Under the pieces are notes generated by a model. It saw nothing but the letters and a program-made list of their open reading frames with translations. It was not told the DNA's origin and made no database searches. Shown piece by piece: positions 39,449 through 48,446 of a stretch of 64,000 nt of DNA. Source of the DNA: JBHOQS01 sp042408875 (GTDB lineage: Bacteria > Chloroflexota > UBA11872 > JBHOQS01). The position numbers and the translations under genes were made by a program. Position 1 is the first letter of the stretch. Every line of letters begins with the position of its first letter. The stretch is taken from NCBI GenBank assembly GCA_042408875.1, contig JBHOQS010000016.1:89705-153704 (forward strand), written 5' to 3'.

Positions 39449-40215
39449 GCGCCAGCCTCTCCGCCGGGCACTCGGCATCGGCAGGATGCCCGGCGCTGGA
39501 AATTCGTCGGCTTACGTTCGCCTACCCCGGCCGCGCGCCGGTGCTGCGCGATGTGTCGCTCACCGTGGAGCCGGGGACGGTGGTGATGATCGCCGGAGCT
39601 AGCGGCAGCGGCAAGACCACGCTGCTCAAGCTGGTGAAGGGCCTGCTGCTGCCCCAGCATGGCGAGATTCTGGTATTCGGCCGCCCGGTGCCGCGCGCGG
39701 GCCCGCACGGCCGGCTTGACCGCGAGGTCGCGTATATTCCGCAGCATCTGGGTCTCGTGCGGACGCTCAGCGTGCTCGACAACACGCTGACCGGCGCGCT
39801 GGGGAGCGTGGGTGTGCTGGCCAGCCTGCTGCACCTCTTTCCGCGGCAGAAGGTGCAGCGGGCGCGGGAAGTGCTGGAAGCGCTGGGCATCGCCCATAAG
39901 GCCGGTGAGCCCGGCTACCACCTCAGCGGCGGGGAGCGCCAGCGGGTGGCCATCGCCCGCGCGCTGATGCAAGAGCCGCGCCTTATCCTGGCCGATGAGT
40001 TCATCTCCCATCTCGACCCGGCGACGGCCACCGAGATCATGCAGGCGATGCGGCGTATCGCGGACTCGGGGGTTGCGCTGCTCGTGACCACGCACGCCTT
40101 CGATCTTGTAGGGCGCTTTGCCGATCGCGTGGTGGTGCTGCGCGAGGGACAGAAGGTGCTCGATTGCCCGGCGCGGGATGCGCTGGCAGCGGAGTTGACA
40201 GTGACGTTGCGATGA
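39445..40215 (+). CDS. ABC transporter ATP-binding protein (PhnC-like), non-standard start
   Basis: About 256 residues if started at the CTG overlapping the previous stop. The conserved N-terminus (ALEIRRLTFAYPGRAPVLRDVSL) is in frame from 39493, but no ATG, GTG or TTG lies before it in this frame; the candidates are CTG 39445 and CTG 39496, and the next GTG (39541) would cut off the first strand. Walker A is ASGSGKTTLLK, the Q-loop region is YIPQHLGLVRTL, the signature is YHLSGGERQRVAIARAL, Walker B is RLILADEF (Glu to Phe-adjacent) and the H-loop is VTTHAFDL. It powers import. It overlaps the permease start by four bases. Confidence 0.85.
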   Translation: MSASLSAGHSASAGCPALEIRRLTFAYPGRAPVLRDVSLTVEPGTVVMIAGASGSGKTTLLKLVKGLLLPQHGEILVFGRPVPRAGPHGRLDREVAYIPQHLGLVRTLSVLDNTLTGALGSVGVLASLLHLFPRQKVQRAREVLEALGIAHKAGEPGYHLSGGERQRVAIARALMQEPRLILADEFISHLDPATATEIMQAMRRIADSGVALLVTTHAFDLVGRFADRVVVLREGQKVLDCPARDALAAELTVTLR

Positions 40216-41000
40216 TCTGTGCGGACTTTGTACGCCGGTGGCTTTGGATCGCCTTGGCTGGAGCGATCGTACTGTCGCTCGCGAACGTCGGCTTGCTGGA
40301 CGCCGGGCGGCTGGGACGCGGGGTTGCGAACATCGGCCTCTTCCTCACGGCGCTCTTCCCGCCCAACCCGCGCGTGTTGGGGACCGTCGCCCGGGCCATG
40401 CTGGAGACCATTCAGATTGCCTTCGCCGGCACCATGCTTGGGTTCGCCTTGGCGCTGCCCCTAGCGCTTGGCGCCACGTACATCCTGGCTGGGCCGTTGA
40501 TCAGCGGCCCAGCGCGACTCCTCCTGGCTCTGATCCGCACCGTGCCAGCATTGCTGTGGGGCATCATCTTCGTGGTTGCCGTTGGCCTAGGCCCGGCCGC
40601 CGGCACCCTCGGCATCGCCCTCTACTCGGCCGGGTATCTCGGTAAGTTCCTGTACGAGACGTTCGAGAGCGTCGATCCGGAAGTGATCGAGGCGGTGCGC
40701 AGCGTTGGCTGTAACCGCCTCCAGCTCGCCCGCTATGCGCTCCTGCCAGAGGCAGCGAGCCATGTCCTGGCGCAGCTCCTGTTCATGTTCGAGTACAACG
40801 TTCGCGCCTCATCGATCATGGGCTTCGTCGGCGCCGGGGGAATTGGCTTCTACCTACTGGGCTATATCCAGATGCTCCAGTATGACAGCCTCATGGCTGC
40901 GTTGCTCCTGCTACTCGCCGTCGTGGTCCTCGTCGATCGCCTCACTGCGTGGCTGCGCCGTCTACTCGTGCCGTCTCTGGCGGACGCGCTGACGGGCTGA
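40212..41000 (+). CDS. ABC transporter permease (PhnE-like)
   Basis: 262 residues from the ATG at 40212, which overlaps the ATPase stop as ATGA. Five or six membrane helices are seen (WIALAGAIVLSLANVGLL, IQIAFAGTMLGFALALPLALG, LLWGIIFVVAVGLG, YDSLMAALLLLLAVVVLV). The ATPase-contact loop is EAVRSVGCNRLQLARYALLPEAA (EAA motif with conserved G). GFVGAGGIGFYLLGYI is typical of PhnE. It forms the channel of the importer headed by the PhnD-like protein. Confidence 0.92.
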   Translation: MICADFVRRWLWIALAGAIVLSLANVGLLDAGRLGRGVANIGLFLTALFPPNPRVLGTVARAMLETIQIAFAGTMLGFALALPLALGATYILAGPLISGPARLLLALIRTVPALLWGIIFVVAVGLGPAAGTLGIALYSAGYLGKFLYETFESVDPEVIEAVRSVGCNRLQLARYALLPEAASHVLAQLLFMFEYNVRASSIMGFVGAGGIGFYLLGYIQMLQYDSLMAALLLLLAVVVLVDRLTAWLRRLLVPSLADALTG

Positions 41001-41015
41001 GAGGCGTATCCCTTG

Positions 41016-41137
41016 AGGAGGTTACTGAGGAATGACTGATGCCCGTCTGGGCACCACCAGGGGATGAAAACCTCTTTATCAGGGAGGGAGGTTCTAAGGG
41101 AGGGAGGTTCTAAGGGAGGTTACTGAGGAGGTTACTC
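41016..41137 (+). repeat. tandem-duplicated purine-rich leader of the FTR1 gene
   Basis: AGGGAGGGAGGTTCTA is perfectly tandem at 41081-41096 and 41097-41112. GAGGTTACTGAGGA occurs near 41018 and again at about 41116-41130, ending in the GAGGAGG ribosome binding site of FTR1. A small hairpin TGCCC/GGGCA (41040-41053) and an 11-codon open frame (41032-41067) lie between. The latter could be a leader peptide or chance. Confidence 0.75.
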
Positions 41138-41138
41138 G

Positions 41139-41969
41139 GTGTTCTACGCCTTCGTGGTGACGTTGCGGGAAGGACTGGAAGCTGCGCTCATCCTGGGCAT
41201 CCTGCTTGCCTATCTCCACAAGCTCGGCCGGCACGAGGGAAGGGGACCGATCTGGGCTGGCACGGGCGCGGCGCTGGCGATCAGTCTGCTCGGCGGGCTG
41301 CTGTTGTACGGCCTCGCTGGTGAGCTCAGCGGCAAGCTCCTTGAGCTCTTTGAAGGGCTGACCATGCTCCTGGCGGTAGCAATCCTCACCGCGATGATCC
41401 TGTGGATGCAACGGCAGGCGCGACGCCTCAAAGCAGAGCTCCACGAGCGGGTCGACCAGGCCCTGGCTACCGGCTCCCGCGTGGCCCTGGCTGCGCTCGC
41501 CTTCACTGTGGTCGGGCGCGAGGGGATTGAGACAGCGCTCTTCCTGGTCGCCGGCAGCCTGAAGGCGGAGTCGGGGCTCGCCTACGCTCTGGCTGGCATA
41601 GCGGGTGGGGCGATCGCCGCCTTCCTGGGGTATTTGCTCTACCAGGGAACCCTCAGACTGAACCTCCGGGTGTTCTTCACGGTGACCGGGGCGTTGCTGA
41701 TCCTCTTCGCCGCCGGCCTGCTCTCCAACGGGCTCAAGGAGCTGCAGGAGGCGGGCGCGGTCCCGGCGTTGATCCCGCATGTATGGGATACCTACGACCT
41801 CCTGCAGGACAACACGGAAGCCGGGCGGTTGCTCGCTACTCTGTTCGGCTACGACCCCAGTCCGAGCCTATTGCAGGTGCTGGTGTACGGCGCGTATCTG
41901 GCTGGTTTCCTGACGTACTACCTGCAGGGCATCACCCTACGCCCGCGCTCAGCGCGCTCTCGTGCCTGA
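41139..41969 (+). CDS. FTR1-family high-affinity iron permease
   Basis: 276 residues from GTG 41139. The first helix carries TLREGLEAALILGIL and the fourth VVGREGIETALFLVAG, the two R-E-x-x-E iron-binding motifs of Ftr1/EfeU. Seven hydrophobic spans are visible. It moves ferric iron across the cytoplasmic membrane, usually after oxidation by a partner cuproprotein; the cupredoxin gene nine bases downstream may supply the redox or iron-donor step. Regulation by the DtxR or Fur protein encoded 3 kb upstream is likely but unproven. Confidence 0.93.
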   Translation: MFYAFVVTLREGLEAALILGILLAYLHKLGRHEGRGPIWAGTGAALAISLLGGLLLYGLAGELSGKLLELFEGLTMLLAVAILTAMILWMQRQARRLKAELHERVDQALATGSRVALAALAFTVVGREGIETALFLVAGSLKAESGLAYALAGIAGGAIAAFLGYLLYQGTLRLNLRVFFTVTGALLILFAAGLLSNGLKELQEAGAVPALIPHVWDTYDLLQDNTEAGRLLATLFGYDPSPSLLQVLVYGAYLAGFLTYYLQGITLRPRSARSRA

Positions 41970-41978
41970 GGAGGGATC

Positions 41979-42341
41979 GTGCACACGTTACGTCGAGTGG
42001 TCGAAATCTTCATTCTTGGGGCAGTGCTCTTGCTCGCAGGCTGCACCGCCCATGCCTTGCAGGTCCGGGAGATCCGCATTAACGCCAGCGAGTTCACGTT
42101 CGAGCCGAACGAGGTGCGCGTCAAAGCCGGCGAAGCCGTGCGCTTCGTCATCGTCAACACTGGCGCGGTCGATCACGAGTTCGAAAGCGATGACGCGCAC
42201 ATCACCGAAGTAACCATCCCGCCCGGGCGCCAGCGCGTCGTCCGCTGGACGGCACCGGCGCGGTCGGGGGAGTACTCCTTCGTCTGCGATATCTCGGGCC
42301 ATCGAGAAGCGGGCATGACCGGCAAGATCATCGTCGAGTGA
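41979..42341 (+). CDS. cupredoxin lipoprotein linked to iron uptake
   Basis: 120 residues from GTG 41979 (GGAGGG upstream). Signal peptide VEIFILGAVLLLAGC with lipobox Cys. The plastocyanin-like domain has VDHEFE (first His ligand) and FVCDISGHREAGM, a C-x4-H-x4-M copper site. It is a membrane-tethered blue-copper protein facing outside, probably oxidising or handing iron to FTR1, like the EfeO cupredoxin domain. Directly downstream of FTR1. Confidence 0.9.
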   Translation: MHTLRRVVEIFILGAVLLLAGCTAHALQVREIRINASEFTFEPNEVRVKAGEAVRFVIVNTGAVDHEFESDDAHITEVTIPPGRQRVVRWTAPARSGEYSFVCDISGHREAGMTGKIIVE

Positions 42342-42383
42342 GCCGGCTGCACGCTGTGGAGTGGGCGCCCCCTTCGAGGGGCG

Positions 42384-43106
42384 TTATAGCACCAGGACGA
42401 AGTCGAAGGTGGCCAGCTTCCCCTTGCTCGTGTCCTGCACCGCCATGACCAGCTTGGGGTTGAAGATGGCGTCGCTGGCGTTGCGCGGCTCGTCCGGGAA
42501 GTAAAGCTGCGTCGTTAGCACCGGGCGATTAGGCGCCTGGACCTTCACGTGAATGTGGCGGGTCCGGCCCGGATACAACCCCGGCACGATCGTTTCGAGG
42601 CGGTAGCGGCCCTCGGCATCGCTATACTGATGGCCACGCAGCCGAAAGCCAATGTTATCATAGCCCCCGCGAGCATCCGCCTGCCAGAAGTCCAGCAGCG
42701 CCTGCGGCACCGGCTTGCACTCAGTGGTCAGCACCCGTCCGCTGACCACCAGCCTAGTGCCGTTGACCCCGGGCTCGAGCAGCGACGTACGCTCCGGCGA
42801 GTTGGGTGTGAAATAAGGTCCTTCAGTCTGTGGCGGCGTCGGGTCGTCGGCATCACCGCAAGCCGGAGTCGGCGCCAGCACCTGCACCGGCTGCTGAGGC
42901 CTGGACGTGGCAGGCGCTGGAGCACTCGACGCTGCGCCGTTCGTCTGAGAGGCACTGGCCTGGGGGGCAGCGGCTGCCGGCAGCGCAGTGTGACGCTCCG
43001 GGCGGGCGCATGCAGCCAGCACGGTCGCGGCCGGCAGCGCGATGTACATGTGCACGATGGCCCGCCGCGTGACTGGTGTTCGTACTAGCCCTCTTGGCTC
43101 CCTCAT
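42384..43106 (-). CDS. intradiol ring-cleavage dioxygenase-like lipoprotein
   Basis: 240 residues. Signal VHMYIALPAATVLAAC with lipobox, then an Ala/Pro/Ser/Gln linker. The catalytic beta domain has EGPYF, PGLYPGRTRHIHVKV with the expected two Tyr and two His non-haem Fe(III) ligands, and FDFVLVL at the end. Secreted intradiol enzymes act on catechols; here it could open catechol-type siderophores or humic phenols near the iron permease, which is convergent to it. True substrate unknown. Confidence 0.88.
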   Translation of the reverse strand: MREPRGLVRTPVTRRAIVHMYIALPAATVLAACARPERHTALPAAAAPQASASQTNGAASSAPAPATSRPQQPVQVLAPTPACGDADDPTPPQTEGPYFTPNSPERTSLLEPGVNGTRLVVSGRVLTTECKPVPQALLDFWQADARGGYDNIGFRLRGHQYSDAEGRYRLETIVPGLYPGRTRHIHVKVQAPNRPVLTTQLYFPDEPRNASDAIFNPKLVMAVQDTSKGKLATFDFVLVL

Positions 43107-43410
43107 AGTACCCTACCTTTCGTGCCCTCCGGCCACGGTCGCCAATGTCCGGTATACCGGGTCATCGCATGAGCTGGTGTTCGGGGCACAGGTGGTGATG
43201 CGTTCCTTACGGACAGCCGCCCGGCGCGCTGCCTAGCTCATTTGCACACCCCTTGTAGGCACCCCTTACCATGCACCACGCTCCAGAGTCTACTGTGCGA
43301 GTGTGAAACGCGTGTGTACGAGGTGTTAAGAGGGTGCAAACCGCGGGGTGAGCATCCACGCTGGCGCGGGACCCGGCAGCCAGGGCGCGGCGCATCCCGG
43401 GCTGCCGGGC
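43107..43410. other. 304-base gap between the dioxygenase and the Pat-like gene
   Basis: No supported gene. A short near-repeat CACCCCTT occurs at 43247-43254 and 43260-43267. No clear terminator or promoter identified. Confidence 0.4.
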
Positions 43411-46173
43411 TCAGAGCGCCAGCTCGGCGGTCACCAGCGGATCGTCCGGCTGGCGGAAGAGCCGGAAGCCCAGCCGCTCGCAGATGCGCTGCATGGCGAT
43501 GTTCTCGGGCAGGATCTTGGCCGTGATCCGCCGCACGCCTTCCTGCCGCGCCACGTCCAGCAGCCTGCGGAGGAGCTCAGTGCCGAGGCCGCGACCTTGG
43601 AACCGGTCGCTGACGAGGAGGGCGAACTCCGCGGCATCGGTCCCGCGCAGCTTGGTCAAGCGCCCCACCGCGACGATCTCTGGCCGGCCGCTCTCGGGAT
43701 CGCGATGCTCGGCCACGAGCGCCATCTCGCGGTTGTAGTCGATGAAACAGATGCGCGTCAGCCGCTCGTGGGCGATACGCAGCTCCAGCGGCAGGACATG
43801 GAAGTATCGTAGATAGACGCTCTCCTCTGAGAGCGTCTGGTGGAACTGCACCAATAACGGCTCGTCCTCAGGCCGGATGGGGCGAAAGGTAATGGGCGTG
43901 CCGTCAGGCATTGTCCACGACCCGATGTACTTGGTGGGATAGGGACGAATAGCAGGCCGCGGCAGGTCCGCTTCAGATAGATCAGGTGGGTGCAGCACCA
44001 CGCGCGCGTCCAGAGCCAGAAGGCGTTCGGGCGAAGCCAGCAGCGGGTTGATATCGATCTCGCGGATCCAGCGCTGCTCCACGACGAGCTGGCTGAAGCG
44101 CACCAGCAGCCGCTCCAGCGCAGCGATGTCTACTGGACGCCGGCCGCGCACGCCTTGCAGCGCGGCGAAGATGCGGGTGCGCTCCATCAAGCGCCGCGCC
44201 AGTGTTGTCGTCAGCGGCGGAAGCCCCAGAGCAGTGTCCTGAAACACTTCCACCAGTTGCCCGCCGGTGCCGAAGAGCACCACCGGGCCGAACTGGTCGT
44301 CGATGCTGCTGCCGACGATCAGCTCGTAACCGTCCAGCGAGACCATTGGTTGGACAGTGACCCCGAGGAAGTGCTCCGGCCCGGCCCGTTCCGTGACCGC
44401 CGCTTTGATGGCGTGGAAGGCTGCCTCGACCGCCTGCGCATCCTGGAGGTTGAGCTTCACTCCGCCGACGTCGGTTTTGTGCGTGATAGTTTCCGAGTGG
44501 AGCTTGAGCACGACCGGATAGCCGAGGGCGTTCGCCGCGGCCACAGCCTCAGCCGGCTCTCGCGCAATATGGATGGGAGTCGTCGGGATACCGTATGCAG
44601 ACAGGAGCCGCTTCGATTCGGCCTCGGTGAGGATAGTCCGCCCAGCCTGCCGGGCCTGCTGCACCAGACGCTCGGCTGCCGCCCGATCCGGTGCGCCAGC
44701 GTCGCCTTCGTCGGCCAGCGTCGGCGTCTCGTAGAGCAGACGCAGGTTGGCACTGTACCGCCACATATCCGCGAACGCGCGCGCTGCCGTTTCAGGGTAG
44801 CTGAACGTAGGTATGTCAGCGCGGTTGAGGATCTCTTCGCCCGCGGCGATCTGCGCGCCGCCCATCCAGCTCGCTAGAATAGGCTTGCCCGGCAGGCGCG
44901 CGTGCTCGCTCAGCCGCTCGGCGGTGCGCGTCGGGTCGGTCATCGCTTGCGGGGTCAGGATCACCAGCAGGCCGTCCGCTTGCGGATCGCGGGCGGCGAT
45001 CTCGACGGCGCGAGCGTAGCGCTCCGGGTCGGCATCGCCCAGGATGTCGATGGGATTGCCGTGGCTCCAGTGCGGGGGGAGCAACTGGTCGAGGGCGGCC
45101 AGGGTCTCTTCCGAGAGCTGCGCTAGCTCAGCCCCGCTGGTGATGAGGGCATCGGTGGCGAGCACACCTGGCCCGCCGGCGTTAGTCACGATCGCCAGGC
45201 GTGGTCCGCGCGGCCGGGGCTGCTTGGCCAGCACCTCGGCCATAGAGAAGAGCTCAGCGATGGTGTTAACCCGCAGTACGCCGCTGCGCCGGAATGCAGC
45301 GTCGAGGACCTCATCGCTGCCGGCCAGCGTGCCAGTGTGCGAGGTCGCTGCCCGCGCGGCTGCAGCCGTCCGCCCAGCCTTAATGACGATGATCGGCTTG
45401 GACAGTGCCACGGCGCGGGCTGCCGAAAGGAAGGCACGCGCATCGCCTACGGATTCCATGTATAGCAGGATGCTGTGGGTATGCGGGTCCTCGCCCAGGT
45501 AGTCGATCAGGTCGCCCCAGCCGACATCCAACATCGAGCCAATAGAAATAAAGGCGCTGAACCCCACGTGCTCGCGCAGGCTCCAATCGAGGATAGCGGT
45601 GCCCAAGGCACCACTCTGGCTAATGAAGCCGACGTTGCCGGGCAGTGCCATACCAGCGGCAAAGGTGGCGTTCAGGCCAGTGCGCGGGCACATCACGCCG
45701 AGGCAGTTCGGACCGATGATGCGCATGCCTCCGCGCCGCGCGTGGACCAGGATCTCCTGCTCGAGCGCGGCGCCGGCCGGGCCAGTCTCGCGGAAGCCTG
45801 CCGAGATGATGATCGCCCCCTTCACCCCGGCCTCGACACACTCGGCCACCACGCCGGGCACCGTCGGTGCAGGAGTGGCGATGACTGCCAGGTCCACCGG
45901 GCCGGGAATGTCGCGCACCGAGGGATACGCCTTGATCCCCAGCACGTGCGCTCGCCGCGGGTTGACCGGATAGACCACGCCGCCGAACGGGCTGGCGATC
46001 AGGTTCTGGAGCAGGGTGCGTCCCACGCTCCCCGGCGTCTCGCTCGCCCCGATGACGGCAACGCTCTGCGGGCGAAAGAAGACGCTCAGGGAGACCTGGG
46101 TTGGTGTCGGGCGCAGGATATCGTGCGCCGGTTCCGCGGAGGCCTGCACAGCAGGACCGGGTGTGCGAAGCAT
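43411..46173 (-). CDS. NDP-forming acyl-CoA synthetase fused to GNAT acetyltransferase (Pat/ACD-like)
   Basis: 920 residues from ATG 46173 (AAAGGAA upstream). CoA-binding domain at about residues 30-130 (SVAVIGASETPGSVGRTLLQNL), succinyl-CoA-ligase-like domain with the phospho-His region SHTGTLAGSDEVLDAAFRRSGV, ATP-grasp at about 490-700 (PVVLKLHSETITHKTDVGGVKLNL), and a C-terminal GNAT domain (VSDRFQGRGLGTELLRRLLDVARQEG). This order matches the protein-lysine acetyltransferase Pat/YfiQ. The retained SHTG His leaves open true ADP-forming acetate-CoA ligase activity. It would control acetyl-CoA metabolism, often by acetylating acetyl-CoA synthetase. Confidence 0.88.
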   Translation of the reverse strand: MLRTPGPAVQASAEPAHDILRPTPTQVSLSVFFRPQSVAVIGASETPGSVGRTLLQNLIASPFGGVVYPVNPRRAHVLGIKAYPSVRDIPGPVDLAVIATPAPTVPGVVAECVEAGVKGAIIISAGFRETGPAGAALEQEILVHARRGGMRIIGPNCLGVMCPRTGLNATFAAGMALPGNVGFISQSGALGTAILDWSLREHVGFSAFISIGSMLDVGWGDLIDYLGEDPHTHSILLYMESVGDARAFLSAARAVALSKPIIVIKAGRTAAAARAATSHTGTLAGSDEVLDAAFRRSGVLRVNTIAELFSMAEVLAKQPRPRGPRLAIVTNAGGPGVLATDALITSGAELAQLSEETLAALDQLLPPHWSHGNPIDILGDADPERYARAVEIAARDPQADGLLVILTPQAMTDPTRTAERLSEHARLPGKPILASWMGGAQIAAGEEILNRADIPTFSYPETAARAFADMWRYSANLRLLYETPTLADEGDAGAPDRAAAERLVQQARQAGRTILTEAESKRLLSAYGIPTTPIHIAREPAEAVAAANALGYPVVLKLHSETITHKTDVGGVKLNLQDAQAVEAAFHAIKAAVTERAGPEHFLGVTVQPMVSLDGYELIVGSSIDDQFGPVVLFGTGGQLVEVFQDTALGLPPLTTTLARRLMERTRIFAALQGVRGRRPVDIAALERLLVRFSQLVVEQRWIREIDINPLLASPERLLALDARVVLHPPDLSEADLPRPAIRPYPTKYIGSWTMPDGTPITFRPIRPEDEPLLVQFHQTLSEESVYLRYFHVLPLELRIAHERLTRICFIDYNREMALVAEHRDPESGRPEIVAVGRLTKLRGTDAAEFALLVSDRFQGRGLGTELLRRLLDVARQEGVRRITAKILPENIAMQRICERLGFRLFRQPDDPLVTAELAL

Positions 46174-46365
46174 ACCGTCACCATTCCTTTCGTCTGGCAT
46201 CCCGCCGGCCGTAGCCGCTGCCCGGCGAAGAGGCAGCGCCCTGTCCGTGGCGGCCTGCATGGGACATGCCGCAGACCGCGACGTGGCCGGCGAATGGGTT
46301 CTCCAGGGCATTATGAGCAACGATAGCGTACCAAAGCCATCAGGGAAAACCCTGGCGGTACACGG

Positions 46366-48219
46366 CTACGGCATTCCCTGGGATGGCCCGGCCCTCTCCG
46401 GTAGCGTGAGCAGCACGGGCACGTCACCTCCTGGCTGCTCAAGCGGCAAGCCATCCTCCCCGGCGCAGCTCAGACAGTATGCATGAACGCTCAGCACCTG
46501 GTGTGGCCGGCTGCCGTAGCGATACACTGTGATCCCCTTGCAGCCGAGTTCGTAAGCCATCCGATAAGCCGTGGCTACGTCGTCCAGCGTGGCTTCCTGG
46601 GGCAGGTTAATAGTCTTGCTCACCGCGTTATCGGTGTACTTCTGGAATGCCGCCTGCATGCGGATGTGCCACTCCGGCGCAATGTCCAGCGCAGTGCGGA
46701 ACAGCCGCCGCACATCTGCGGGGATCTCGGTCAGATGCTGGATGGTGCCGTGGGCAGCGACTTTCTGCATCAACTCCTCGCTGTAGAAGCCGTGCTGCTC
46801 AGCAAGCTCGCGGAAAACGGGATGGGGCTCCTGAGCGAGCTCGACCCCGCTCAGCACTCGCTTGACGTAGGCCACGGCAAAGAGCGGCTCGATACCGGAC
46901 GAGCAGTTGGCGATCATGCTGATCGTGCCGGTCGGGGCGATTGTACGGGTCGTCGCGTTGCGTACCCGCGGCCCGCCGGCAAGTTCGTAGGCACTCCCAG
47001 CATAGTTCGGGAACACCCCGCGCTGCTCGGCCAGCTTGACCGATGCCTCAGTGGCGTGCTCAGCAATGAATCCCATGACCTCCTCGGCCAGCCGCAGCGC
47101 CTCCTCGGAGTCATATGGAATACCCAGCCGCACCAGCAGGTCAGCCCAGCCCATCACCCCAAGACCGATGCGGCGGTTGCGCATGCAGATATCCGCCGTC
47201 TGGGGCGCTGGGTAGCGGTTGATGTCGATGACATTGTCAAGAAAATGCACGCCTATGCGCACGAGCTCGGCCAGGCGTGACCAGTTGACGACGTAGCCAT
47301 TGCCGCTGCGCGTGACCATCCGGCTCAGGTTGATCGAGCCCAGGCAGCAGGCTTCATATGGATGCAGCGGCTGCTCGCCACAAGGATTGGTCGCCTCGAT
47401 CTCGCCGAGATGGCGCGTCGGGTTGGCGCGATTGACAGTGTCCAGGAAGAGCAGGCCGGGCTCACCGCTATCCCAGGCGTTCTCGATGATCAGGTCCCAG
47501 ATCTCCCGCGCCTGCGCCCGCGCCCATACGCCGCCGGTGCGCGGATTCACGAGATCGTACGCGCCGTCCTGCTGCACTGCCTGCATGAACGCGTCGGTGA
47601 CACCTACAGAGATATTGAAGTTAGTGAAGCGTGTGCGGTCTCGCTTACACGTGATAAACTCGCGGATATCCGGATGGTCCACGCGGAGCACCCCCATGTT
47701 GGCCCCGCGGCGCTTGCTCCCCTGCTTGATCGTCTCGCTCATGGCGTCGTAGATGGCCATGAACGAGACCGGGCCCGAGGCGATCCCTCTCGTACTGGTG
47801 ACAATATCACCGCGCGGGCGCAGGCGGGAGAACGAGAAGCCAGTGCCGCCGCCTGTCTGCTGGATCAGGGCGGCCAGCTTGAGCGTCTCGAAGATTCCTG
47901 CTAGCGAGTCTTCTACCGGCAGGACGAAGCAGGCCATGAGCTGCTGTAAGGGCGTGCCAGCGTTCATTAGGGTCGGAGAGTTGGGCAGGAATTCCAAGCT
48001 CGTCATGGCCTGGTAGAACTCTTCAGCCACCGCCTCCACGGCAGCGGGCGGTCCGTACCGTGCGTCGGCTTGCGCCACCGCACGGGCGACCCGCCGGAAC
48101 ATCTCGTCAGGGGTCTCGATGACCTCCAGACGCTCATTGCGCCGCAGGTAGCGCTCTCGCAGGATGACCAGCGCGTTCGGCGAGAGCGGCGCGGGCACGA
48201 CAGATGTTGCGTGTGTCAT
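46366..48219 (-). CDS. adenosylcobalamin-dependent (class II) ribonucleoside reductase
   Basis: 617 residues from ATG 48217-48219 (GGGAGGATCC upstream). Active-site text: NSPTLMNAGTPLQQLMACFVLPVEDS (first redox Cys), FSFSRLRPRGDIV, NPCGEQPLHPYEACCLGSINLSR (radical Cys with Asn and Glu) and ATTRTIAPTGTISMIANCSSGIEPLF. The C-terminal CLSC may be the redox-shuttle pair. It reduces ribonucleotides to deoxyribonucleotides using coenzyme B12, without a separate radical subunit. It is shorter than many NrdJ proteins because it lacks an N-terminal ATP-cone. No B12 riboswitch was recognised upstream. Confidence 0.92.
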   Translation of the reverse strand: MTHATSVVPAPLSPNALVILRERYLRRNERLEVIETPDEMFRRVARAVAQADARYGPPAAVEAVAEEFYQAMTSLEFLPNSPTLMNAGTPLQQLMACFVLPVEDSLAGIFETLKLAALIQQTGGGTGFSFSRLRPRGDIVTSTRGIASGPVSFMAIYDAMSETIKQGSKRRGANMGVLRVDHPDIREFITCKRDRTRFTNFNISVGVTDAFMQAVQQDGAYDLVNPRTGGVWARAQAREIWDLIIENAWDSGEPGLLFLDTVNRANPTRHLGEIEATNPCGEQPLHPYEACCLGSINLSRMVTRSGNGYVVNWSRLAELVRIGVHFLDNVIDINRYPAPQTADICMRNRRIGLGVMGWADLLVRLGIPYDSEEALRLAEEVMGFIAEHATEASVKLAEQRGVFPNYAGSAYELAGGPRVRNATTRTIAPTGTISMIANCSSGIEPLFAVAYVKRVLSGVELAQEPHPVFRELAEQHGFYSEELMQKVAAHGTIQHLTEIPADVRRLFRTALDIAPEWHIRMQAAFQKYTDNAVSKTINLPQEATLDDVATAYRMAYELGCKGITVYRYGSRPHQVLSVHAYCLSCAGEDGLPLEQPGGDVPVLLTLPERAGPSQGMP

Positions 48220-48446
48220 AAGGATCCTCCCATCGCACTCAGCCGGACGGTCCCAGGCGCCATCGTTGCCGACATGCTGCGGTCCCGAAGTGCCCAACCA
48301 GGATATACAACGGCAGAGCATCATGCGATCCGGCGTACGTGTTCCGTGCATCGGGAGTTTGCCCTGATCGCACGGCGGCACGGACAGGCTATACTTGCGA
48401 TGGTGACACATGAGTGCGTCCCCAGCGTGTTCGAGACCACAGCACG

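Noticed and set aside
39486..39540. ATG 39486 as start of the ABC ATPase
   Set aside because: It is in another frame and runs into a stop before Walker A; kept only as a sign of a possible base error.
43201..43335. Possible coding or terminator in the gap before the Pat-like gene
   Set aside because: No ribosome binding site, no family match and no stem with U-tract.
48220..48446. B12 riboswitch upstream of the class II ribonucleotide reductase
   Set aside because: No B12-box consensus was found on the minus strand in the leader.
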